Positions 12,701 to 24,700 of a stretch of DNA of 47,549 nucleotides are shown piece by piece. Each line of letters starts with the position of its first letter. Position 1 is the first letter of the stretch. The notes beneath the pieces are model-generated. The model was not told the origin of the DNA. It did no database searches and saw only the letters and a list, made by a program, of their open reading frames with translations. The translations under genes were made by a program, and so were the position numbers. The stretch comes from Phoronis australis (taxonomy: Eukaryota; Phoronida; Phoronidae), in the NCBI GenBank assembly GCA_002633005.1, contig NMRA01001154.1:1-47549 (forward strand), given 5' to 3'.

Positions 12701-15700
12701 AGGATTTTTATGCAAAGCCCCTAATTTAAGGTCAAGGTCACCATTTATTTCCGATGAATTTAGTTAGATACATGCAATTAAATTTCTGGAATTCCACAGT
12801 CTACAGTATGACAGTGCTAGCTGGGTCATTAGGGTCACACCTCTATGTTAACTTGTAGGCCTACACATAAGCACAACAAAAGTGAATTGAACACCAGGCA
12901 GCCGGCGTGTGCTTTGCAGCCTTAAGCGGGCTGCCGAAAGAAATTTTTATTAATCTTCAGATGTCTGCCAATACATATTTGTGTCCGGAATCCACTCCAA
13001 TGTAACAGTATTAAATTAAGACGAAAGGACAACGTTCTGTGGATCACAAAAAACGAAACAACAATTTGAAGGTGACTAGTATCAAATGTGCTCACACGCG
13101 AAAAACCTGCATAAAACTGTTTAAAATCCGACTTTTTTCAAACTTCGAAAGTATTTCTAAACTCATACCGGGTGAGAAAATGAACATAACAGTTTCTTAC
13201 CGATTCTGAGCTAATCGCTCACCTATATAGAGTGCAAATTCCATTGCAAGACAGCAGGGCGATCGGCAACATTTCATATCACAGCACTGTACGTGGATCC
13301 ATTTTCTGAACACAAGGTACGTGGAAGAAATTTCGAAGAACAGCATGAAATTTGGACCAGCAACCTCTGAGTACTTCTGGTAATCACCTACGCTACCGGC
13401 AAATCCGATGGCAAAATGGATTCAGCCACAAACTTGACTTCAAAATGAGCTATGCGCTCAAATATTGGCTTCCGGACGTTCGTTAGCATAGGCCTGAATG
13501 GGGCAAACTTCAAACTTCAAGAGACGTGAAAAAATTTCACCAATGACGCTGATATTTGTCAGTCACAAGTCTTAACATACACTCTATGCGACAGACTATC
13601 GGCAAATTGTGTAGTTATCTCCCCTCACTTATAAATTCCTGATTATAGCCTGTTCTTGTGTATTTCTTAGCGTTTTAGCCAGCATGTGAACTGGGAAAAG
13701 ACATGGGATCATTATACTTGTGACCTAAAGCAAATAAGATCACACGCTCTGCTTGTAATACAAAGCAGTATCTCACGATGACTTGCATGATATTCCACGA
13801 CTCATTGGCAAAGTACGGAACTAAGCCTGAATGATTACAAAACCTCGATAATTAAGACCTATATCAAATTAAGCCCGCACATGACAAAGGAAATGTCAAC
13901 GAGTTGATGCAAAACCAAACCTTTCTGTTTTTAAGCCTACAAATTCACCGGAAACAGGACCGTCAGCAGCTTCGAAAGGCGATTACTATGTTTACGTGGA
14001 GGTGACGTATATTGCCTCGGGGAAAAAAGCGAGATTGCGTTCAATCCAATTCCGTAAGTAATGGTGTACATTATGTATTCGAGCACAACGTCCATAACCA
14101 GTTTAGATGTATGCATAAAAACTATTCATCGCCCGTCATATATTACCGGGTGCCATTGAATAAACTTCTTACAAACAACACTTTGGTATTGGACTTGCAT
14201 GTAGTTCCCATAATTTTGTCAATATTTAATTAACTGCTTTTTATTGTACATGTATTTAATTGCAAGGCGAGAACGCCACACCACAGGTTGTCAATGTTAG
14301 TCTTGTTGTCTACAGTTACTCCGGTCCCTATAACTGACTGGGTCTGTGCATCATTATGTACTTGTGTGTTGTGCGTGGAAGCCGATTTAAGTCCATCGTT
14401 GTTTTGATCACCCGAGGAACTGGTTCCTAGGATCATCACAACAACGGTAAATATTACCTGCCGAGTACGTTTCAACGGTTTTTCTTACTTTAAGCCGCAA
14501 ACCAAGTCCGGTGTTGGAGTTTCGACTATAGTATGTACGGTAGCAATATGGGAACGGTGGATGTGAAATTGGAAACGAATGGAAACAGCCAGTCACTGTG
14601 GACTAAATCTGGTGACCAGGGAAATAAATGGATTCGCAAATACATCACAGTGCCATCTCAAAGTTCCAGCTATGAGGTATACGAAGGTTCTCCAATACAT
14701 ATGCGAAGATATAGGAATGGCTCTTGTTTGTTGCGACATTGTTGTTTGTGCGCAGGAATTAGTTTTCGAACTACAGCAGTTTAAGCATCAACGTGTACTT
14801 GATGCATGCCCACGTTTTGTTTTATATTCCGTGAGTGGACATTTCACCCGCTTTCACAACTTAAAATGTATGTCACTCTATAGACCAACCACCACTTGTC
14901 TCAAACGTTTCACTAGGTTTAACACGATTTTCATCACGAAAGAGATCATACAATCGCGTAGCAAATAAAGAGTGTATCAAGTTCTCTATTTTAAACGAGT
15001 TATATTATTGTTGGAATATTGGTACGCTTCGTATCAATCGTAACTTTGAATGTTCAATTTGTTCTGATGGTTAAAACCAGTTGCTAGCATGAAAACGAGA
15101 TTGTGACATGCATGTCTTGTTCTCAATAGGAACTGCTTTTGCAAGCGTCCAAAGATTATTTTAACATTACTAGGTTGTTGTACCATTAAGGTTATTAATA
15201 AACTGTCACCAGTAACTCATTGTTCGTTTTCCACAGATTGTATTCGAGTATACTGTTGGGAGCGACTTCAGAGGTGATGCTGCTATCGACAACATCATTA
15301 GTAGCGTTGGCGAATGTGACACTTCGTCGATAACAACGCCTATCCCAACCACCTTAGCGACGTCATCAGGTTTGTGTGCTAATCCCATGTAAGTGGGGTA
15401 CATCAATGTGATCGTCTCTTGCTACTATCGAGAAAGCACAGTTGGTCAGTGGCAAATGAATTTGCGTATTCCACAACCAAATCACCATTATCGGTGCTTA
15501 GGACTAAGATTTATCAAAGAGATTTTGAGGATTTTGTTCAGTCCAAAAGCATTTGTAGAGAAAAACGAGTTATGTAATGTTGTACATTCGGCCAAATGAC
15601 AAATTAACCGGCGGTGAATAATTCCCACAGGGACCTTTTCATTGCCACACCGTCAACATGTATTGTCTATAGTCCCTGCATGTATAAAAGGTCGGTGTTT

Positions 15701-18700
15701 CATCGGAGAGGCGGTGCTTTTAGCATTTGACGGGTTTTTGTCGCCGATCTTTGATATGTTAGAAAAAAAAATTATACCTGTTACAATATTAGCTTTTTAC
15801 ATTAATATTTCATCTTACAACATCTCAACCACAGTCTACTTTTCTAATTATTTAAAGTTAGCTCGGCCCACTGCATCAGCAAAATATTGTCCTCTATAAA
15901 TCATAGTTTGCCGGTTAACCCTAAGTATTCATCATCGGAGCCGCGCCTAACTGCTGGCACCACGTTTCAACGCCCGTGTCCTCGCATCGCGTCGGACGTT
16001 TCTGCAACGAGCAATCTCTTTTTCAGGTTGTGTTTGTGATTTTGAGGATCAGGTGGACCCCCTCTGTGGATGTCTTCAACATGTAGAGTACGACAGTGTG
16101 GATTGGGCTCAATTGTGTGGAACGACGGTGCGTTTTTTTCTAAATTTAATCGTTACGAATACTTAAGTCTTAACACATCTCTGACCCGGCAGGTGGAAAT
16201 ATTTATAGAGGAAGGTAGAGGTCACGTGATATTGCAAAAATATGGCTCCTATGAAAATTAATGTCCTTATTGATCCGCTATCAACACGCTGAGTTATATG
16301 AGCGTAATTTTATAGATTGTTTTCTATTTTTATCAATAAAAAAGGAACGGGGTACTAGTCACGTGAAATCCAGTGTTGACCTTAAAATCATCTCTTCAAG
16401 ACACGATATGTTTGTTGGTATGAGAAAGGGTTTTGTTGATGTTCTAGATGACGACGACCAAGCTATTTCCAGCTTAAACAAAGCTTGTTGTTCAAACTTT
16501 TTGACTTTTCTACCTTGTCTCCAAGGGCCTTGTCTGTTAACTGGGATTCTCAAGTCACACTGAGCTGGTTGAAACATAACGTCTCACACAATGAAGAAAC
16601 TGTGTTTGACATCGCGTTACTTTCACGTCGAACGACTGCAGTAAGCATGCGAGCACCCAGGGAGAGGGGTATTTGGGGGCTCCAACGAGTCCCCAATTTG
16701 GAAAAGTGGGCAAAAAACTCCAAAATAGTAGAAAACGCGACAAAAGCCCAATGAAAGGCAGAAGCGACCAAACGTGACTCGGCGAATGCACAATTCACAG
16801 CTCTGAACGTACCCGTGAATCTTAGTATAAGGTCCACAATCTCAAAAATTCAAGCCCTCCATTTTTAGGCTGAGTGCGTGCAAGGTAAGTGGACAAGAAT
16901 GCTATAGTGTGGGTATAAACGTGTGACGCTGTGTACAGCAAGTCTTTTGTCACCAACGGTCTCTTATTGTTTGATGTCTAATTCTACAACACCTCCAATG
17001 TCTTGCACCAAACCGCGGATCACCAGCGCCCAAGGACAAGGAGATTGTCAGAACCGAACATTTCGGTGGCACGAAGCTTCTAGGAATTATTGTAATGTCT
17101 TTGTATACAATACATCCACGTTTTGATAACAATTGATTTTTCCACTGGTATACCATCCTTGGTTGCAATTAATCTTAGTCTTCAGACCCGGATATCAAAG
17201 GGCAGGGAGTTTTGAAAGGCCGTTGTACTGTATATGCGCATCGCAGTCGCCAAATGGCGAGACCATCTCCTCAACTTGTCACCTCATCTGAATATACCAA
17301 ACATGTCGTAGAAAGCGTCGGCATTTCGTTATGTTACTTGTACAAAAATCAAAAACCCCGTTATCCAAAAGCAGACATGGTTGCTTAGCAAAGGTAATGC
17401 CATTTTTTGTTGGAAAATATCTAGATAATCTGAACGGGCGTGCATTCTGTTGACGAGAGAACATCGTAGAAAAACAAATTAGCTCAAGATTTTGCAGATG
17501 CCACAATTAATTACAGAGGTAGCATGTCGGCACGTTAGCTCCATTCGCGAGGTCTCTGCGTATGCGAAACGCAATTTTCATATATTAAAATTTAGCAAAC
17601 AGTAATGTTCTAAACCAACATTTAGTGAATGTATGACATTTTGTTGCACGTTACAGTTTGTTCCATTCTCCTACTAGATGCCCTTAACGCTTTGAAACAT
17701 TTGTTAATTTCATCGCCATTTCTCCACTAGTTTTCAACTCCATCAGGCATGACCGGGCCTACTCATGCGTCCAAGAACCAATGCATACTTTATGTGGAAA
17801 GTTCTTCGCTGCCCGCGGATTCCACTTCGGAACTCAAGACGAACTTTGCGCTATCCAGTAAGCAAATTTAACTGACACGGTATTTCTTTACCACACCAAA
17901 AACACCTCCTTTTTGCATGTACAAAACATCTATTTGAGTAATGTATAACATGCCACCGGATAATCCATCCTACTGCTTATGAAAATTTCAACGAATGTCA
18001 TAATTAGTAAAGACTTGTTGAGATATCCATGCGTACACGGTGGAAACAGAACCTCCGAAAAAAGTAGAAAACGAGACCAAAGTGCACTAAAAAGGCTGCA
18101 ACTATCAAATCTCGGCGAAAGCACAATTCATACAGTGTAGCTCTGAACATACCCGTTGAATGACATTCGCAAAAATTTATTTGTTGGGTGAGTGCGCGCA
18201 AGGCATCAAAACTTTCAAAATGATACAGAACAAGTTTATGGCAAGCATTGGAAGCTTCGTGTGGTGTGTCACCCACTTTTCGTCTATATCAAACGAACGG
18301 TTTTTACTTTCGTTTTCAACCTTCTTTGCCATTTATTTCTACTACATTTCTCCAAAGCAATTTTTGACTCGATCAAGAATCATGTGTACAATGATGTTGT
18401 CCTGAGGATAACGATTACGTTTCAATGCCTCTTGGTTAAAGTTTTTCATACCGTCTCACTTCTCGAAAAACGTTTTATTTTTATTTCAATTTCACGACAG
18501 ATGTGTGTGTTCTGAAATCAAATTACCGGCATGCACCATGATTGGCATTAATTGTTACATGTACAATTATAGGGACCAAATTGAAATCGAAACTATTTGC
18601 ACTTAAATCACAATGATTTTCACCACTGTCACTGAAATTAGATGGAGTATTTATTTCTTCATTAAATATTACTATCCAAAAAGCGATGCGAGTTTTGGAC

Positions 18701-21700
18701 ACTCGAATTGTCTTTCACAAAGATGATGGCGATGTTGGGTACCTTAACAAAACGCAATGTTTCGAAATCAAATTTATCACAAAGGGTTTGGCAGTTGCGT
18801 TAACACAAGGCAATTCTGTCGTCGACTCGTTGTAAGCTAACTCGCCACAGAATGTCTAGCAGACAACCAATTAAAACCAACGTTTGTGATGTTATGATTC
18901 ATCGTTTGTTTTCTTGTGCAGTTGAGTCCTACTACAGTTGGATGATTTGTGAATTTATACTATCACAAAACCAGCGTTTGCTATGTAATGATTTATTCAC
19001 ATCTTGTTCTCTTGTGTAATTCTGTCATGTTACAACTGGATGATTTGTGATAATTTCAACGACCATTGTCTACAGACAACTAGTTGGGTAAGAACAACTG
19101 GTCGGGCGTAGTAAGACGTGTCAATTAAATAACAAGAGTTGTGTTATTGGACGATCGACAACAACAAGTAGGAAGCAGCACTAATATGCATCTATCAAAG
19201 GACATGTTTGTTGAAGGACTCGATATTTTTTATCTTACTCGTTGTTTGTAAGCAATTCAAACATCACCCTCAATTGCACATGAGAACAAAATTCGAAACC
19301 ATAATGTCGCCATGAACTTCGGTTTTCACTGGCTGCCTGCTAGAGGTTTGCCTACGATGAATCACGGGCGGCGCTGTACTGATATAAGTGGGGAAGGGCT
19401 ATAGCCCCCTGCCCCCTATATGGTGCACTGCCCATGTCCATAGTAGGCGCAGCACTCAAAACTTATAGTCCCCCCAGCCCCCTATGGTGCGCCGCCCATG
19501 TGAATGACAATTGCATTCCGTTTTAAGTAATTTAAGTCTCCCGACTCACTACTCATATGTTACTTGGCTACATATAATTTGGAAACCTTGACCTTTAAGG
19601 GACCAATCGTCGACATCGGTTGCATGTGATACATGTATATGCTCTGAAAAATGACGATGCATTACTTGTTCGCAAGAAACCCAAAGGTTTCCAAACATAC
19701 GGACGGTCCAAACTTTCTTTACCTAAGGGTAAAAAAGAATTCGTTTCAAAATTTGTCTTTCTACAATACTGCCTATGACTACATCTTAATTGGTCAGGAT
19801 GAATAACGCCACTGACTACTCGATTGCTAGGTGATCTCCAGCACTGCGTTCGTTTCGCGTATCACATGTACGGGGTCTACATGGGAAGCCTGTCGTTAAT
19901 AGCAAAAACAACTGCCGGCGATGATGACATCCTCCAAACGATTACCGGAGACCAGGGGGAAGAATGGTACAGGTTCAAACAAACCATCGGAATAGGTCAC
20001 ACATCCGTGAGTAGTCATTTGTGTTTTGCCTCCATTTCCATTATATACTGTGCTACATTATTGTTTATTATAAAGTGGCGTCATAGTGAGAGCGTCTTCA
20101 CTGAGTTGAACAGAGGAACACCACAGAAAAATAGACATACAGCACGTCGATGCAGTCTCCGTCATTCCTTGATAAAATGTCGGACTGGAATTCCAATGAC
20201 ATCTGTAGTACAATAGTTTCCAGTGCCTGCATCACAGGTCGTTAAGACTCATTAAGTTTAAAGCAAACCTAATGCTACGGGTGTATCTTCTTGAACTACT
20301 GTAGCCTACTTCGCATAATGACTTCTAGGGCAGTGACTATCTTATTGCCGTTGTTCGGCAAGCCCAGATAACTTCTTTATTTTGACATTTTAAGTGTCCT
20401 TTCTGTTTGTTTTATGCGAGTAGGTCAGAATCAAGGCTTTGTTCTCACACTACACAAGTGATTTTGCTATCGACAACTTCCGGCTTGCAACTGGAGCTTG
20501 CGTAGAAGGTGAGCATAAGATTTTCCACGTGACCGCTTACAGGCGCAGTCAGTCGCTTGCAACGGAATTTTAGGATCTTGTTTATAGTTCAGTCCGGGTA
20601 TCGGTCTGAAGCCACAAAAACATTTGTACAAGATTAGGTTTTCAATCCCTACACATATACTTAATGTGCATCTGCAAAGGTGATTTTTGCCTCGAAAACT
20701 TTTTGCTCATTTGTGACTTCAACGCTTATTTTACAGAGCCCTGCGACAGTACCCCCTGCAAACACGTTCCGGAAGGACACTGTACAAACGATGGGGCCAA
20801 TGCTGTGTGCGCATGTCCACCTGGATTCGCTGGAAATTGCGACTATATAGGTAATGCTCTACAAGTCAAGGGGAGAGTGAAAAAAGTGATTCATGAAAAA
20901 GCCAAAAAACCCTTCGGCAACTTCACTTATACTAAAAGGGGTACCAAAAACAGCCTATGTGTTATTTAACCACACTTGACCATAATGCACAAGCAACAAG
21001 GAGGTTGGTTGCTGAGGGACGCCTCCCCTCAATTTTTTTTCACAGCCAATGGTCCTTGCAAAGATTGAAATTTTGTTTTCCTATAAACTGCTTAATAATA
21101 CTTAGCCACTGGTACGATAGTACTGCATGTCATATGACGCACTACCGAGTGACACGATCAGTATTAATGCATTTGGTTTTGCAGCGCCCCCTCCCCCCAC
21201 CACCCATTTTTGTAACTCTACCACTATCATGAATTTGCGTGTGTGTTCAGTGGTCAGTATTCACGACACGCAATAGTGAGGTAAGGAGTTCGTCTCGTGC
21301 TTAGTTGAGCTATATTTTCATTAGCCCAAGACAGCAGATTGCTTCTCAGTTCTCCAGGTTGACCCTGCGTATTTGCGAAACAGGTCTAGTTCCCAATAAC
21401 ACACGAATCATCGAACTAAACCCCCTTACGGAAACGTACTAAAAACGACGACTTGCCGCTGTAACGGCTTGCGGACATTACCCACAACTGTACATTTGTG
21501 CCTTACTTCAGTGTATACGACTGTACATCTCAACGCCTCAGGCAAACATCTGCCCCAAATATGCATGTGCGCGCAACTTTATGGCATCCATCAATTCCAC
21601 GTGCACGTATTATCATTCACTTGTATATACATGTACGTGTATTAAAACGACAGAGACGAGTGGAGTCAGTAGTTATCAGTAGGAATAGTGAGGATGGTGC

Positions 21701-24700
21701 CTTGGCACTCGATTATTATCGATTGATTTCTCTTACGACCATTCTTGTGTCACCTACGCGTGGGAAGTCTTGCCGTCTGCTTCAACTAACCAAGAATCTA
21801 TCAACTGAGGACCGTTGGCTTTTTAAGCCTTTCAAGTGTTCCGGATTACTTTGTACCCTTAACATGTGCATCGGACAAACAATCAACATCGAAGTTGCCT
21901 TAGGCTTTCCCACAGGGAAAAAGGAGATATGGTCTTAAACCTGAATGTTACACAATATTTTACGTAGTGTTCGATTTGACGAAAAATCGGGCATCTTAAC
22001 CGCCGTCTGAAAAATTTCTTCGTGTGAACATGGTGCCAACCCGTGCAGACAGCGGCTTAACTGAAAGCACGTCACTGGAATGTGGGCTTTTCGCGGTAAG
22101 AATGTTTTGATCTGTCGTCTGGTTGATGGTGTCACGGTAACAAGGCAGGTTAGACGTGTAAATAAGTTATCAGACGTCTAATATACTTATCTCCTTGTGA
22201 ACGCTATATGTTGTGCAAAGCATTGATTGTATATCCCATAAACGTCTTAATACTAAAGACGGGCGCTCGCGCTACTAAAGCTGACAACTTGACGGCATGT
22301 TGGAGAGTGCTACTAGGTATGTGACACGGCTAATTGCCGTGTAAACAAACGGGGTACATTGTCCTTTTCAAAGCGCGATATCTAACAAATAAAGAGGCCG
22401 AACTGTGTGATTTTTCCAGACACATACAAAAACATGCGACTTAGCACTGACATGCGATTTTTAAGAGTTACTCGACAGGGTAAATATAAAACTATTAGAA
22501 GATTGCAACCAGTGGAAGATTTTCGAGTGGCCTGAGCGGCTGCACGCCGTCAAACCAATAGGAGCGTTTTTTTCGTTTCTTTTCAAGAGAAACCACTAAG
22601 TTCGCGCAAATTTATAAATTACTTGACATTGGCTACAGCGATAATTCGCCCAACTTGTTGTGATATACAACTTAACAAGTTAGATTCAACGGGAGAACAC
22701 CGTAATGTAAAAAGCAAAGAACACAGACTCAGTTCCTTTCCTGCGCATCGCTCGGAATTGCCAACTTACAAATGTTCTACTATCACGCACGGTATTCCTC
22801 TCTCACGGATCTGAAGTCCCCCCGATCAAGCACCAGGCACTTGTTGGTGTTTTGTATTATCCCCACACCGTGTAATTATGTGCTCAAAAAGATATCAGCC
22901 CCACTCCCACACATTATTTCGGACCGTTCCTATCCATACCCCTATATACAGTACGTACTGCGCGCCCCTCAGCCGAGAAATTTAAAATGAAGTCTTGTCT
23001 CACCCACGCTGTCTGCTTATTAAAACCCCCTGCGGCGGGAGAGAAGTTGAATAGTGACGGGACAGGTTTTCACGGACGTGGGGTCATTTTTTCATGGACT
23101 GAAAATTCTTCGCATTAAATTTAGACCCTGTGAAAAAACTAACCCGGGTCATTTTCACGGGGTCATAATTAATGCTACATCGGCTCGGTTGGGTATATTT
23201 CCATTCTGTTTCGCCGAACGGGAAATTCTATATTTTGGATAAATTTTGAATTCGCAATTCAGTCGTACAGGTTTGATATTTCGATACTATGTACTTTACT
23301 GTTTTGGGCAAGTTTCGTCACAAAACAGAGAGCTCATAAGCAAGCAGTGAAAATTTACAAAAATGCCAATATCAACTTCGACATCAATACAGACTTTGCA
23401 GGGATTTGCGTATTTGTTTTGATACAACAGAAAACATCTGATTTTGGAATACGTATATATTTCAATAGAGAATACACTATTCACTTAGATGCACTGATTT
23501 CCATGGCTAGCGAGTAAGTTCGGGGATGTTATTTTTCAGTACAAGTGAAAATACATATGACTGTCATTAATACCAAATATTCACTTAAATATACTTAGCA
23601 AAACAGCATCATCATTGGATAACAGCATATGCTGTTGAGAACCATGTGGTAGATAAGTTTTACACTTAACATGTTTTCATCCTCTATAAATAAAATTGTT
23701 TATTATTATTATTTTTTTATTATGCTGGTCAATAAATATCTTTTTTAATTGATCTGATATCATCTCAATCACCAAGACTGATGTGGAAACAACGCATAAT
23801 CACTCCGCTTAAACTATGGTGGCAGAACATAAAAACCTAGTTGCAGCACCACTAAACTGCATGGCCGATCCAAAAAACCCATTACGCAATGACAATACCA
23901 AAGAAACTTACATGTAACTCTGTGGCTGCAGGCATAACACTGCGGGCCCCGCATTTTCTGACTGATGCCGTAGGGCTCCCAGTGTTTACCGCCATTTTTG
24001 TCCTGTGTAGCACCCTCCAATATGGCGTCATATTGACAACGCGAGCTGCATGTACATGTATCTGAGTGGCGCGCGCCCAGTCTATGGTATATCCCTTCAC
24101 AATTGGCATTTTGCAGACTTGAGTGGTATGGCCAGCGGGTCATTTATAGAGGCAACTTTTGAGGAAGGAGCAAACCCATTAGGTTTCTTCCAAAAGGGAA
24201 CGACGTTTATCAGGCGGGTAAGTATACCTTACGAAAATATGATAGTCCCATTGCGGCTCTGCAGTCCTGAAACAAAGCAGAAAGGGTTACTCTACTAAAT
24301 TCGGAATCACAATTACGATGGTTGCCATGATTTCGAAACTACGTGACATTTTATACCAAACCCCATCCGACATATTCACTTATTGGCACGGTCGGACTGT
24401 AGTTTCTGCATGTATCTCCAGATGTCACGCAATACTTTGGAAAACGTTATACTAATGTAAATAAGCTATATCACGGGCTGAAACCAGCAGATTTTAAAAA
24501 TAAAGCTATTACCATCACAAGCAAGTTTTTGTAAGCTATGCTGCTTATCGTTTACAAATTCGCCTAAAATTTCCCTCGGCGTAATACATGTGTACCAATT
24601 AGTTTCTATCGTTAAAAGGAATCAATAGGTCTTCACCGGTCCTAAGACTGAATCAACCCTCGAACAAGTTCCCGCGTTCGTACTTTGCATGTGCTTAAAA

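Noticed and set aside
14002-14003. Earlier splice donor gtgacg for MAM 1 segment 2
   Set aside because: It would leave the exon in phase 0, while the next exon needs phase 1. The gtaagt at 14054 fits and adds expected MAM sequence.
21498-21938. Longest unassigned intronic open frame, 146 codons
   Set aside because: Arg-rich, irregular composition with no motif. It may be repeat-derived but cannot be supported as a gene.
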